Source: an uncultured Eubacteriales bacterium
GTDB taxonomy: Bacteria > Bacillota > Clostridia > Oscillospirales > CAG-272
Assembly (NCBI GenBank): GCA_934394585.1
Contig: CAKRQU010000018.1
Coordinates: 1-37,837, forward strand
Direction: 5' to 3'
DNA length: 37,837 nucleotides
Shown: one piece after another, positions 22,387-32,394 of the stretch
Layout: each line of letters opens with the position of its first letter
How positions within the stretch are numbered: the first letter of the stretch is position 1
Notes under the pieces: generated by a model
The model's input: the letters and a program-made list of their open reading frames with translations, nothing else
Database searches by the model: none
Told to the model about the DNA's origin: nothing
Program-made: the position numbers and the translations under genes

Positions 22387-24345
22387 ATGAGTGACGGCAT
22401 TTTTAAGCTGAAAAGCAAATTTCTGCCCACAGGCGACCAGCCTGAGGCGATAGAGGCTCTTTCCCGCGGCGTTCTCGCGGGAGATAAAATACAGAGTCTG
22501 GTCGGCGTTACGGGCAGCGGCAAAACCTTTACCATGGCAAATATAATCGCCGCATGCAACCGCCCCACGCTCGTCCTCGCGCACAATAAAACCCTCGCGG
22601 CTCAGCTCTGCGGCGAATTCCGCGAATTTTTCCCCGAAAACGCCGTGGAATATTTCGTTTCCTACTACGATTATTATCAGCCGGAAGCATATATCCCCGG
22701 CAGAGATCTGTATATAGAAAAAGATTCGTCGGTAAACGACGAAATAGACCGCCTGCGCCACAGTGCCACCTCGGCGCTTTTCGAGCGCAGAGATGTTATC
22801 ATCGTCGCTTCCGTTTCGTGCATATATACGCTCGGCGACCCGGAAGAATACCGTTCGCTCGTGGTAGCCGTGCGCGAAGGCATGCGCATGAACCGCGACG
22901 ATCTGATACGCAAACTGATAGCGATAAGCTATGAGCGAAACGACATTTCGCCCGAGCGCGACAAATTCCGCGTGCGCGGCGATGTGCTGGAAATAATGCC
23001 CGCTTCCGGCACGACGGCGATAAGAATAGAATTTTTCGATGACGAGATAGAGCGCATTTCCGAAATAAATACCGTGACGGGCGAAGTGCTGCGCCGTTTT
23101 TCCTACTATGCGATATATCCCGCCTCTCACTATGCCACATCGGCGCAGAAACGTGAAGCGGCTCTCGCCGAAATAGAGCGCGAAATGCGCGAGCGCGTCG
23201 CCTTTTTCGAGAGCGAAGGCAAGCTCATCGAGGCGCGCCGCATAGAGGAACGCACAAAATACGATCTGGAAATGCTGCGCGAAGTCGGCTTCTGCTCCGG
23301 CGTGGAAAACTATTCCCGTGTGCTCTCGGGCAGACCGGCAGGCTCCACTCCGTATACGCTGATGGATTATTTCCCATCGGATTTTCTGCTTTTCGTGGAT
23401 GAATCGCATGTCACGCTGCCGCAGGTGCGCGGCATGAGCGGCGGCGACTACGCGAGAAAGAAAAATCTCGTGGATTACGGTTTCCGTCTGCCGAGCGCTT
23501 TTGACAACCGCCCGCTCTTTTTCCATGAATTCGAAAAAAAGATAAATCAGGCTATATTTGTTTCCGCCACGCCCGCGCAGTATGAAAAAGATCATTCCTG
23601 CCGCATGGTGGAGCAGATCATCCGCCCGACGGGACTGCTGGATCCCGAGGTGGAGGTTCGCCCGCTGGAGGGACAGATAGACGATCTGATGGGCGAAATA
23701 AGAAAACGCACCGAGCGCGGAGAGCGCACGCTCGTCACCACGCTGACAAAGAAAATGGCAGAGGATCTCTGCGAATATCTGGAAATGAATCTGATAAAAG
23801 TGCGCTATATCCACCACAATGTGGATTCCATGGAGCGCATGGAAATAATACGCGACCTGCGGCTCGGAGTTTTTGATGTGCTCGTGGGCATAAATCTGCT
23901 CCGTGAGGGACTCGATATTCCCGAGGTATCGCTCGTCGCCATTCTCGACGCCGACAAAGAGGGACTGCTACGCAGTGAAACCTCACTCATACAGACGATA
24001 GGCAGAGCGGCGCGCAATGCAAACGGCGCCGTGATAATGTATGCCGATACGGTGACGCGCTCCATGAAAGCGGCTATAGAAGAAACAGAGCGCCGCCGTT
24101 CCATCCAGGACGCATATAACAAAGCGCACGGCATAATCCCGAAAACGATAAAAAAAGAAGTCCGCGACCCGATAGAAATATCTTCCAAGGACGATATAGC
24201 AAAGGCAAACGGCAAAAACATGTCCGCCGCCGAGAGAAAATCTCTGATAGAAAAGCTGACGGGCGAAATGAAGGCGGCGGCAAAATCGCTCGATTTCGAA
24301 CGCGCGGCATATCTGCGCGACACGATAGCAAAAATAAGAAAATAA
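22387..24345 (+). CDS. uvrB: Excinuclease ABC subunit B
   Basis: This is the damage-verification subunit of nucleotide excision repair, loaded by UvrA and partnering UvrC. The 652-residue protein has Walker A GVTGSGKT (40-47), the beta-hairpin region YDYYQPEAYIPGRDLYIEK, the DEAD-like VDESH box and helicase motifs VGINLLREGLDIPEVSLVAILDADKEG and QTIGRAARN. A C-terminal UVR motif is in LIEKLTGEMKAAAKSLDFER. Length is normal. The start follows AAAGGA, 21 nt after radC. It is the second gene of a DNA-repair operon. Confidence 0.98.
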   Translation: MSDGIFKLKSKFLPTGDQPEAIEALSRGVLAGDKIQSLVGVTGSGKTFTMANIIAACNRPTLVLAHNKTLAAQLCGEFREFFPENAVEYFVSYYDYYQPEAYIPGRDLYIEKDSSVNDEIDRLRHSATSALFERRDVIIVASVSCIYTLGDPEEYRSLVVAVREGMRMNRDDLIRKLIAISYERNDISPERDKFRVRGDVLEIMPASGTTAIRIEFFDDEIERISEINTVTGEVLRRFSYYAIYPASHYATSAQKREAALAEIEREMRERVAFFESEGKLIEARRIEERTKYDLEMLREVGFCSGVENYSRVLSGRPAGSTPYTLMDYFPSDFLLFVDESHVTLPQVRGMSGGDYARKKNLVDYGFRLPSAFDNRPLFFHEFEKKINQAIFVSATPAQYEKDHSCRMVEQIIRPTGLLDPEVEVRPLEGQIDDLMGEIRKRTERGERTLVTTLTKKMAEDLCEYLEMNLIKVRYIHHNVDSMERMEIIRDLRLGVFDVLVGINLLREGLDIPEVSLVAILDADKEGLLRSETSLIQTIGRAARNANGAVIMYADTVTRSMKAAIEETERRRSIQDAYNKAHGIIPKTIKKEVRDPIEISSKDDIAKANGKNMSAAERKSLIEKLTGEMKAAAKSLDFERAAYLRDTIAKIRK

Positions 24346-24375
24346 AAAGCAAAAGGAAAAAGAAGGTTTTAAAAA

Positions 24376-27240
24376 ATGCCAGCAAAAGAAATTCATGTAA
24401 AAGGCGCGAGGGTAAATAATCTCAAAGATGTGGAAGTGCGCATACCGCGCGATTCGCTCGTGGTTTTCACGGGGCTTTCCGGCTCGGGAAAATCCTCGCT
24501 CGCTTTTGATACCATATATGCCGAGGGGCACAGGCGCTTTGTGGAATCGCTTTCATCTTATGCGCGGATGTTTCTCGGGCAGATAGACAAACCGGATGTG
24601 GATTTCATAGAGGGGCTTTCCCCCGCGATATCCATAGATCAGAAAACCACATCGAAAAACCCGCGTTCCACCGTCGGCACGGTGACGGAAATATACGATT
24701 ATCTCCGTCTGCTGTATGCGCGCATAGGCATACCGCATTGCCATATCTGCGGAAAAGAAATACTGCGCCAATCGACCGATACTATAATAGAAAAAATAAT
24801 GACACTGCCCGAGGGCACGAAATTTCTGCTGCTCGCCCCCGTCGTGCGCGGGAAAAAGGGCATGCATGAAAAAGTTTTCGACGACGCGCGCAAAAGCGGA
24901 TATGTGCGCGCACGCGTGGACGGCTATGTATATGATTTCGACGAGCTGCCGAAACTGGAAAAGAATATCAAGCACAATATAGATATAGTGGTGGACAGAC
25001 TCGTGATGAAACCGGAGGTGCGTTCGCGTCTGGCAGGCTCGCTGGAAGCGGCGCTTTCGCTCGCCGGCGGTCTGGCAAGCGTATTTGTCCCCGAAACGAA
25101 AGAAGAAATGCATTTCTCGCAGAATTACGCCTGCGAGGAGCACGGCGTGAGCATAGGTGAAATATCGCCGCGTATGTTTTCTTTCAACAATCCTTTCGGC
25201 GCCTGCGAAAAATGCGCCGGCATGGGCGAACTCAAAACGGTGAGCGCCGAGAAAATCATTCCCGATACGGGCAAAAGCCTGCGCGGCGGCGCCATCGCGG
25301 TAAACGGTTTCAAAACGATAGAAGAAGCCTCGTGGAACGGTCCGCTGATAATGCAGGTCTGCGCCGACTACGGCTATACGATAGATACGCCCGTATGCGA
25401 AATGTCGGAAGAGGCGGTGAACGCCCTGCTTTACGGCACGGGGGATAAGATTTACCGCGTGGTGCGCGTTTTCGGCGGCGTGGCGCACAGGCAGGATACC
25501 GCTTTCGCGGGCATAGTAAATATCATCGGGCAGCGCATGAATCAGAATCCCGCGGAAACGGATTATTACGACGATTTCATGGATTTCATCCCGTGCCCCG
25601 CATGCGGCGGAAAACGTCTGCGCCCCGAATCCCTGGCGATAACGGTGGGCGGGCTGAATATATACGAGCTCTGCTCCATGAATATAAATGCGATACTCGC
25701 TTTTTTCGACAATCTGAAACTGACCGATACGGAAATGCTGATAGCAAAGGAAATCCTGAAAGAAATACGTTCCCGACTCGGCTTTCTGCGCAGTGTGGGA
25801 CTGGATTATCTCACGCTGTGGCGCAAAGCGGGAACACTTTCCGGCGGTGAGGCACAGCGCATCAGGCTTGCCACACAGATAGGTTCATCGCTCGTGGGCG
25901 TACTGTATATCCTCGATGAACCGAGCATAGGTCTTCATCAGCGCGACAACGGCAAGCTCATAGATACGCTGAAGCGTCTGCGCGACGTGGGCAACAGCCT
26001 TATCGTCGTGGAGCACGATGAGGAAACCATGCTTTCCTCCGATTATATCGTGGATATAGGTCCCGGCGCCGGTGTGCGCGGCGGCGAAATAGTAGCCTGC
26101 GGCACGCCGGAGGAAATAATGGCAAATCCCGCTTCGGTGACGGGCGCTTATCTTTCGCACAGGCTGGAAATCCCCGTTCCCGAAAAGAGAAGAGGCGGAA
26201 ACGGCGCTTTTCTCGAAATATTCGGCGCGAGGGAAAACAATCTGAAAAATATCAATGTGAAAATCCCGCTCGGGATGTTTGTATGCGTCACGGGCGTATC
26301 CGGCTCGGGCAAATCCTCGCTGATAAATTCCATTCTCCTGCCCGTGCTGGCAAAAAAGCTGAACCGCGCCTTCACCTATCCCGGAAAGCATGACCGCATA
26401 GACGGCACGGAAAATCTCGACAAAGTGATTTCCATAGATCAGAGCCCCATAGGGCGCACGCCGCGGAGCAATCCCGCGACATACACGGGGCTTTTCGGCG
26501 ATATACGCGAGCTTTTCGCCATGACGCCCGATGCAAAAGCCAGAGCCTATACGGCGGGCAGATTCAGCTTCAATGTGCGCGGCGGCAGATGCGAAGCCTG
26601 CGAGGGCGACGGCGTAAAGAAAATAGAAATGCATTTTCTGCCCGATGTTTACGTCACATGCGACGTATGCGGCGGCAAAAGATACAATCACGACACGCTC
26701 GAAGTGAAATTCAAAGGCAAAAATATTTACGATGTCCTCGAAATGACCGTGGAAGAAGGGCTTTCCTTCTTTGACAGCGTGCCGAAAATACGCAAAAAGC
26801 TTCAGACTCTGTATGACGTGGGGCTGGGATATATCAAAATAGGTCAGTCTTCGACGACGCTTTCGGGCGGCGAGGCACAGCGCGTGAAGCTGGCGACTGA
26901 GCTGGCAAAGCGCGGCACGGGAAGAACCATGTATATCCTCGACGAGCCGACCACGGGACTGCACAGCGCCGATGTGGCAAAGCTGCTGGAGGTGCTTTCC
27001 AAGCTTTGCGACGGCGGAAACAGCATGATAGTGATAGAGCATAATCTGGACGTGATAAAAACGGCGGATTATATAATAGATATGGGTCCCGAGGGAGGCG
27101 ACGGCGGCGGCACGGTGGTAGCCTGCGGCACGCCCGAAGAAGTAGCCGCGTGCGAAAAATCCTATACAGGGCAGTATCTGAAAAAGATTTTCGACGCAAA
27201 CGCCGAGAAAAAGAAAAAAGCAAAAGGCAAAAAACAATAA
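24376..27240 (+). CDS. uvrA: Excinuclease ABC subunit A
   Basis: This is the damage-recognition ATPase of nucleotide excision repair. The 954-residue protein has two ABC ATPase modules, with Walker A GLSGSGKSSLAFDT near the N-terminus and GVSGSGKSSL after residue 640, and two LSGGEAQR signatures. Zinc-binding cysteines are in CHICGKE, CEKCAGMG, CPACGGKRL, CEACEGDG and CDVCGGKRYN. One knuckle reads CEEHG where most relatives have CxxCG, so a histidine may replace a cysteine ligand. The lysine-rich tail KKKKAKGKK is common in the family. It begins 30 nt after uvrB, with GAAGG upstream. Confidence 0.98.
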   Translation: MPAKEIHVKGARVNNLKDVEVRIPRDSLVVFTGLSGSGKSSLAFDTIYAEGHRRFVESLSSYARMFLGQIDKPDVDFIEGLSPAISIDQKTTSKNPRSTVGTVTEIYDYLRLLYARIGIPHCHICGKEILRQSTDTIIEKIMTLPEGTKFLLLAPVVRGKKGMHEKVFDDARKSGYVRARVDGYVYDFDELPKLEKNIKHNIDIVVDRLVMKPEVRSRLAGSLEAALSLAGGLASVFVPETKEEMHFSQNYACEEHGVSIGEISPRMFSFNNPFGACEKCAGMGELKTVSAEKIIPDTGKSLRGGAIAVNGFKTIEEASWNGPLIMQVCADYGYTIDTPVCEMSEEAVNALLYGTGDKIYRVVRVFGGVAHRQDTAFAGIVNIIGQRMNQNPAETDYYDDFMDFIPCPACGGKRLRPESLAITVGGLNIYELCSMNINAILAFFDNLKLTDTEMLIAKEILKEIRSRLGFLRSVGLDYLTLWRKAGTLSGGEAQRIRLATQIGSSLVGVLYILDEPSIGLHQRDNGKLIDTLKRLRDVGNSLIVVEHDEETMLSSDYIVDIGPGAGVRGGEIVACGTPEEIMANPASVTGAYLSHRLEIPVPEKRRGGNGAFLEIFGARENNLKNINVKIPLGMFVCVTGVSGSGKSSLINSILLPVLAKKLNRAFTYPGKHDRIDGTENLDKVISIDQSPIGRTPRSNPATYTGLFGDIRELFAMTPDAKARAYTAGRFSFNVRGGRCEACEGDGVKKIEMHFLPDVYVTCDVCGGKRYNHDTLEVKFKGKNIYDVLEMTVEEGLSFFDSVPKIRKKLQTLYDVGLGYIKIGQSSTTLSGGEAQRVKLATELAKRGTGRTMYILDEPTTGLHSADVAKLLEVLSKLCDGGNSMIVIEHNLDVIKTADYIIDMGPEGGDGGGTVVACGTPEEVAACEKSYTGQYLKKIFDANAEKKKKAKGKKQ

Positions 27241-27270
27241 AAAAACAATATTTCCGGAGGAAAAACAAAA

Positions 27271-29301
27271 ATGGCAAATTCAAAATGGATATGGTACGGC
27301 GGCGATTTTGAGATTTTTCACACGATGAAGCAAAATCTGCGCCGCGAGGAATACGGCATAGATCTGTATGTCCCCATGTGGAGAGTGGACGCGCCGCGCC
27401 CCACGGTACTTTTCTATAAAATAGCGGTGCTGGACAAGGAAGAAAAAATGACAGCCTACGCAAACGGCAGAGGTTATGTCACGGTCCAGTACGACGAGCA
27501 GATCCCCGACGGCAAAACGAGAAGAAAAGCGAAAAAATACAGGCTCGGCGAAGAAATAACGCTCACGCCCGGCAGAAATTTTGTCAAAATCGATGTGGAA
27601 AAATTCGGCGGACTTCCCTGCGCTTATGTCGTGGGCGATACTTTTGCTTCCGATTCGAGCTGGAGCGGAGCTTCCATGGGCGCGGGCGAGGATTATCCCG
27701 TGGGGTGCAGCGATTGGTATACCTCGCTTTCCGACAATCCCGAAATATTCAGATTTTCTTATGAGCGCATTTATCCCGCGGAAAGCAGAAAAATAAACGG
27801 CGGCACGCTTTACGATTTCGGCAAAGAAACCTACGGTCCGCTGATATTTGAAAATATACGCGCCTGCGGCGGCACGCCCGTGCGCTTCAATTACGGTGAA
27901 AGCGAAGCAGAGGCGCTCGATATGGGCGATATGGTGCCGCTGCACGGCTATCTCGACCCCGCTCAGAAAAAAATGACATTCAAAAAGCGTGCTTTCCGCT
28001 ATATTTTCGTTTCGGATGACGAGGATATTTCCTACGATGTTTCCTGCGATTACGAATACATTCCGCTGGAATACAAAGGCGCTTTTTGCTGCGACGACGC
28101 CCTGATAAACAAAGTATGGGACGTATGCGCATACACACTCCATCTCAATACGCGCGAATGTTATCTCGACGGTATCAAGCGCGACGGCTGGGCATGGAGC
28201 GGCGACGCTTATCAGAGCTATTTTGTGAATTATTATCTTTTCTTTGACAACGACAGCGTGAAACGCACGATAATAGGGCTCCGCGGAAACGAACCCACCA
28301 CGCAGAATACAAATACCATTCTCGATTACAGCTTTTACTGGATATGCTCCGTATACGATTACTATTTCCATACGGGCGATATGGAATTTGTCCGCTTTAT
28401 CTATCCGAGAATGAAAACCATGATGAATTTCATAGAAACGCGTTGTGACGGGCGCGGCATAGTATGCGGCAGGCGCGGCGACTGGACATTTATCGACTGG
28501 ACGACGTTTGATACCGACGGTCCGCAGGCGGCGGAGCAGATGCTGCTGATACATACTTACCGCACCATGGCAAAATGCGCCGCTCTGATGGGCGACGATC
28601 CCGCGGAATACGAGAAAAAAGCAGAACGCCTTTACAATGCGGCAAACGAGCTTTTCTGGGACGAAGAAAAGGGCGCTTTCATCGACAGCTATACGTCCGG
28701 CAAACGCCATGTCACGCGCCATGCCAATATTTTCGCCCTGCTTTTCGATACGACAAGCGAGGCGCGCAAGGAAAGAATAATAAAAGACGTGATAAAAAAC
28801 AGCGCCGTACCGCCGATAACCACGCCTTATTTCGAATTTTTCGAGCTGGATGCAATGTGCATGCTGGGCGACCGCAAATATATGACAGATATGCTCCGTT
28901 CCTACTGGGGCGGCATGATAAATCTGGGCGCCACGACTATATGGGAGCAGTTTGACCCGAATGAAAAAGGCGCAGAGCACTACCGGATGTACGGCAAGCC
29001 CTACGGCAGAAGCCTGTGCCACGCATGGGGCGCTTCCCCGATATATCTGCTGGGCAAATATGTGCTCGGCGTGAAGCCCACTTCGCCTGCGTACAAAACA
29101 TTCGATGTGGCTCCCGAAGCGTCGGGACTCACGGGAATAAAGGGCAGAGTTCCGCTTCCAAACGGCTATGTCGATGTGGAAATAAACGGCGACGAGGTTT
29201 GCGTTTACACCGATTGCGAAGGCGGCACGCTCGTGCTCGGAAACGAGCGCTGTGCGATAAAAGCCGGCGAAAAACTCGTGCGCAAGTATAAAAAATCCTG
29301 A
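27271..29301 (+). CDS. Alpha-L-rhamnosidase-like glycoside hydrolase (GH78 type)
   Basis: This 676-residue protein has N-terminal beta domains (about residues 1-260), a six-hairpin (alpha/alpha)6 barrel and a small C-terminal beta domain. The barrel signature is CYLDGIKRDGWAWSGDAYQS, matching the catalytic RDExxxWxGD region of bacterial rhamnosidases in altered form. WGASPIYLLGKYVLGVKP near the C-terminus is typical of the family. No signal peptide is visible, so the enzyme is probably cytoplasmic. It is 30 nt downstream of uvrA with a CGGAGG ribosome site, so it seems to share the repair transcript. Substrate specificity is inferred from the family only. Confidence 0.85.
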   Translation: MANSKWIWYGGDFEIFHTMKQNLRREEYGIDLYVPMWRVDAPRPTVLFYKIAVLDKEEKMTAYANGRGYVTVQYDEQIPDGKTRRKAKKYRLGEEITLTPGRNFVKIDVEKFGGLPCAYVVGDTFASDSSWSGASMGAGEDYPVGCSDWYTSLSDNPEIFRFSYERIYPAESRKINGGTLYDFGKETYGPLIFENIRACGGTPVRFNYGESEAEALDMGDMVPLHGYLDPAQKKMTFKKRAFRYIFVSDDEDISYDVSCDYEYIPLEYKGAFCCDDALINKVWDVCAYTLHLNTRECYLDGIKRDGWAWSGDAYQSYFVNYYLFFDNDSVKRTIIGLRGNEPTTQNTNTILDYSFYWICSVYDYYFHTGDMEFVRFIYPRMKTMMNFIETRCDGRGIVCGRRGDWTFIDWTTFDTDGPQAAEQMLLIHTYRTMAKCAALMGDDPAEYEKKAERLYNAANELFWDEEKGAFIDSYTSGKRHVTRHANIFALLFDTTSEARKERIIKDVIKNSAVPPITTPYFEFFELDAMCMLGDRKYMTDMLRSYWGGMINLGATTIWEQFDPNEKGAEHYRMYGKPYGRSLCHAWGASPIYLLGKYVLGVKPTSPAYKTFDVAPEASGLTGIKGRVPLPNGYVDVEINGDEVCVYTDCEGGTLVLGNERCAIKAGEKLVRKYKKS

Positions 29302-29313
29302 GTTTACATAAAA

Positions 29314-29362
29314 TTATCAGAAAAGTTTACAAAAAATCAATACTTTTCCGTAAATATCTGAT
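29314..29362. promoter_or_regulatory. Inverted repeat upstream of ftsH
   Basis: TATCAGA...GTTTAC on the left and GTAAATA-TCTGATA on the right form an interrupted inverted repeat around a T/A-rich centre. A TATATAA-like -10 lies at its right end. It may be an operator or the folded 3' end of the GH78 transcript; no T-run follows. The rest of the 130-nt gap shows nothing else. Confidence 0.4.
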
Positions 29363-29433
29363 ATTATATAAGAGAATTTCGCTATGGCGGCGGAAATAAT
29401 ATTAAAGCAATAACTGCATCGCGGAGGTAACAG

Positions 29434-31458
29434 ATGAAAATAAACGTCAAAGCCATAATTCTTTATGTCGTGCTTATATTATCCATAGTATTTGCCGTAC
29501 TGTGGATGACAAACGACAAAAAGGCGGAGGCACTGACATACAGCCAGATGCTCGAAAAAATAACGGGCGGAGAGGCGACGGAATTTACTCTTACAAACAG
29601 AAATGTACTGACAATAAAAACGGCACAAGGCGTTTATTCCAAAAAAATAAGCGATTCCAGACTTTTCTTTTACCAGATAAAAGATTATCTGGCAGAACAG
29701 GAAGCGCTCCCCGAGAGTGAAAGAACGCTGGTAAAATACGAAATACAGGAGCCGCGCGACGAAACATTTTCTCTTTTCATGTCGTTTTTGCCGACGGTAC
29801 TGCTCATCATCATTCTCATAGTGATATTCATGGTGATGACGCGAAGAATGAACGGCGATACGAAAATGAATTCTTTCGGCAAAGCAAAGGCAAAATACGG
29901 CACGGATGAAAAAAACAGAGTTTATTTTTCCGATGTAGCCGGCGCGGATGAAGAAAAAGAAGAGCTGCGCGAAGTCGTGGAATATCTCAAGGATCCCGGC
30001 AAATTCATGAAGCTCGGCGCAAAAATTCCGCGCGGCGTGCTGCTCGTCGGCCCTCCCGGAACGGGTAAAACCCTGCTGGCAAAAGCGGTGGCGGGCGAAG
30101 CCGGTGTTCCTTTCTTCTCCATATCCGGTTCGGATTTTGTGGAAATGTATGTGGGCGTAGGTGCTTCCCGTGTGCGCGATCTTTTCGATACGGCAAGAAA
30201 AGCGCCTGCCGCGATAATTTTCATAGATGAAATAGATGCCGTGGGCAGACACCGCGGCGCGGGTCTCGGCGGCGGTCATGACGAACGCGAGCAGACTCTC
30301 AACCAGCTCCTCGTGGAAATGGACGGTTTCGGCAGTCACAGCGGCGTCATCGTGATGGCGGCGACAAACCGCCCCGATATACTCGATCCCGCTCTGCTCC
30401 GTCCCGGTCGTTTTGACCGGCGCATCACAGTCGGTTATCCCGATATCCACGGCAGAGAGGAAATACTGAAAGTTCATTCCAGAAACAAGCCTTTTGAAAA
30501 AGATGTGGATCTCGCAAAAATAGCGCAGCTCACCGTAGGTTTTACAGGCGCAGACCTCGCAAATCTGCTCAACGAAGCGGCGCTCCTCGCGGCAAGAAAA
30601 TCCAAAGCGCTCATCGGCATGAACGATATAAGCGAGGCTTATTTCAAAATAACCGCGGGCACGCAGAAGAAAAATCTGAAAATGAAACCCGAGGAAAAGC
30701 GCAAAACAGCATATCACGAGGCAGGCCATGCGATACTTGCCCATGTGCTTCCCACGCAGGACCCCGTGCGTCAGATATCCATTATCCCCAGCGGAAACGC
30801 ACTCGGCTATACGCTGAATGTTCCGGAGGAGGATAAATTCAGCGAATACAAAAAAGAGCTGAAAGAAAAAATAACCATGCTTCTCGGCGGCAGAGCGGCG
30901 GAAGATATCGTATTTTCCGATATTTCCGGCGGCGCCTCCAATGATATCATGCGCGCCACGCAGATAGCGAGAAAAATGGTGACAAAGCTGGGCATGAGCG
31001 ATGTGATAGGAAATATTCATTTCGGTTCGGATAATTCGAGCGATGAAATATTCCTCGGCAGAGATTTCAGCGCACAGCGCGATTATTCCGAAGAAACGGC
31101 AGCCATCATAGACAGCGAAGTGAAAAAACTCATCGACGAAGCATACAGCGAAGCAAAGAGAATTCTTGGCGAAAACAGAGAAAAGCTCGATTTCATCGCA
31201 CAATTCCTCGTAAATCACGAAACCATGGACGATGTGCAGTTCAGGGCATATATGGATGAGGGCGCAAGCGAAGAAGAAATCATGCAGCTGACGGAAGAAA
31301 AGCGCCGCAAGAGCGAAGAAGAAAACAAAAAGCGCGAGGAAGCGGAAGCCGAAGCGCGCCGTCACGATGAAGAAGAGCGCCTCCGCCGCGAGCGTGAAGC
31401 GCATGAAAAGCACGACAAAGAAAAGGAATTTCCCGATAATCCCTTTTTCCGCGGCTGA
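29434..31458 (+). CDS. ftsH: ATP-dependent membrane zinc metalloprotease FtsH
   Basis: This is a membrane-anchored AAA+ protease for quality control and regulated proteolysis. The 674-residue protein has transmembrane segments at about 7-25 and 115-137 with an extracytoplasmic domain between them. Then come the AAA+ domain with Walker A GPPGTGKT (206-213), Walker B IIFIDEIDAVG and the second region of homology ATNRPDILDPALLRPGRFDR, and the zinc protease motif HEAGH. The last 65 or so residues are a charged Glu/Lys/Arg coiled-coil tail ending in FPDNPFFRG. The start follows CGGAGG. Confidence 0.97.
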   Translation: MKINVKAIILYVVLILSIVFAVLWMTNDKKAEALTYSQMLEKITGGEATEFTLTNRNVLTIKTAQGVYSKKISDSRLFFYQIKDYLAEQEALPESERTLVKYEIQEPRDETFSLFMSFLPTVLLIIILIVIFMVMTRRMNGDTKMNSFGKAKAKYGTDEKNRVYFSDVAGADEEKEELREVVEYLKDPGKFMKLGAKIPRGVLLVGPPGTGKTLLAKAVAGEAGVPFFSISGSDFVEMYVGVGASRVRDLFDTARKAPAAIIFIDEIDAVGRHRGAGLGGGHDEREQTLNQLLVEMDGFGSHSGVIVMAATNRPDILDPALLRPGRFDRRITVGYPDIHGREEILKVHSRNKPFEKDVDLAKIAQLTVGFTGADLANLLNEAALLAARKSKALIGMNDISEAYFKITAGTQKKNLKMKPEEKRKTAYHEAGHAILAHVLPTQDPVRQISIIPSGNALGYTLNVPEEDKFSEYKKELKEKITMLLGGRAAEDIVFSDISGGASNDIMRATQIARKMVTKLGMSDVIGNIHFGSDNSSDEIFLGRDFSAQRDYSEETAAIIDSEVKKLIDEAYSEAKRILGENREKLDFIAQFLVNHETMDDVQFRAYMDEGASEEEIMQLTEEKRRKSEEENKKREEAEAEARRHDEEERLRREREAHEKHDKEKEFPDNPFFRG

Positions 31459-31533
31459 TAAATAAAAAAACGTGCGGAAAATACGTTTTCGCATCGCTTT
31501 TGCGAAAAAACTATTCTGAAAGGACTTGATACA

Positions 31534-32013
31534 ATGAAGAAAATCACCATAGAAATGGAAAACGGCGGCATAATGAAGCTGGAGCTTTATGAAGACAAAG
31601 CGCCCATCACCACGGAAAATTTCGTGAAGCTGGCGCGTGAAGGCTTTTATGACGGGCTCATTTTCCACAGAGTAATAAAAGGTTTTATGATACAGGGAGG
31701 CGACCCCACCGGCACCGGAATGGGCGGTCCCGGTTATCAGATAAAGGGCGAATTTGCCGCAAACGGCGTAAAAAACGATCTGCGCCACACGCGCGGCGTC
31801 ATTTCCATGGCACGTTCCATGCGTCCCGATTCCGCAGGCTCGCAGTTTTTTATCATGCATAAAGATGCGCCGCATCTGGACGGGCAGTATGCCGCTTTCG
31901 GCAAAATGACAGAGGGCTTTGATGTGCTGGATGCCATCGCCGAAACAGCTACGGACAGAGCCGACAGACCGCGAAACGAGCAGAAAATAAAGCACATAAC
32001 TGTGGAGGAATAA
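31534..32013 (+). CDS. Cyclophilin-type peptidyl-prolyl cis-trans isomerase
   Basis: This 159-residue single-domain cyclophilin catalyses prolyl isomerisation. Active-site features are IFHRVIKGFMIQGGDP, GSQFFIMHKDAPHLDGQYAAFGKM and MARSMRPDSAG. No signal peptide is visible, so it is cytoplasmic. AAAGGA lies 9 nt before the start. The DUF896 gene begins 3 nt after its stop, with the ribosome site inside its last codons, so the two are coupled. Confidence 0.95.
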   Translation: MKKITIEMENGGIMKLELYEDKAPITTENFVKLAREGFYDGLIFHRVIKGFMIQGGDPTGTGMGGPGYQIKGEFAANGVKNDLRHTRGVISMARSMRPDSAGSQFFIMHKDAPHLDGQYAAFGKMTEGFDVLDAIAETATDRADRPRNEQKIKHITVEE

Positions 32014-32016
32014 TCC

Positions 32017-32244
32017 ATGAGCGAAAGAACAAACAGGTTAAACGAGCTTGCCCGCAAGCAGAAAACCGAGGGTCTGACGGCGGAAGAAGAAGCGGAGCAG
32101 AAAAAGCTCCGTGAAGAATTTCGCGCCGCTTTTCGTGCCAATTTCGGCAAAATGCTTGAAAATACTTATATAGAAGAGCCGGACGGCACGAAACACAAGC
32201 TGCAAAAAGACCCCGCAAAGGAAAACGGCAATACGGAAAAATAA
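32017..32244 (+). CDS. DUF896 (YnzC-like) protein
   Basis: This 75-residue protein shows the DUF896 pattern, NRLNELARKQKTEGLTAEEEAEQKKLREEFRAAFRANF followed by a short C-terminal segment. It is expected to be a helical hairpin. The family is common in Firmicutes, with a member in the SOS-regulated yneA region of Bacillus; its function is not settled. GGAGGA lies 7 nt upstream, within the cyclophilin gene. A terminator follows. Confidence 0.9.
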   Translation: MSERTNRLNELARKQKTEGLTAEEEAEQKKLREEFRAAFRANFGKMLENTYIEEPDGTKHKLQKDPAKENGNTEK

Positions 32245-32255
32245 CATACACGGGA

Positions 32256-32292
32256 AAAAGAGCTGTGAAAGATTTTCACGGCTCTTTTCTTT
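32256..32292 (+). terminator. Terminator after DUF896
   Basis: AAAAGAGCTGTGAAA pairs with TTTCACGGCTCTTTT around a GAT loop, with one T-G wobble, followed by CTTTTG. Confidence 0.88.
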
Positions 32293-32328
32293 TGAAAACA
32301 GAGGAGACGCTTTTTATAAAAGCGCGGG

Positions 32329-32394
32329 AAAAGTTTCTTTTCTTCTCGCAGGAGAACGGGGTGTACTTTTCTGTGAAGAAAAGTACCAAAAGGC
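32329..32394 (-). repeat. Solo R1 terminal-repeat fragment
   Basis: A CTTCTCGCAGGAGAA hairpin, ACGGGGTGTACTTTT and GAAGAAAAGTACCAAAAG match the left terminus of R1 copies C and D, but no core follows. R2 copy 2 comes next. Confidence 0.7.

Noticed and set aside
21490..23817. Very long minus-strand open frame opposite radC and uvrB
   Set aside because: It is antisense to clearly conserved genes, and its product has the His/Arg/Phe-rich composition of a shadow frame. The long minus-strand frames opposite ftsH (29479-31995) and GH78 (27280-29022) were rejected for the same reason.
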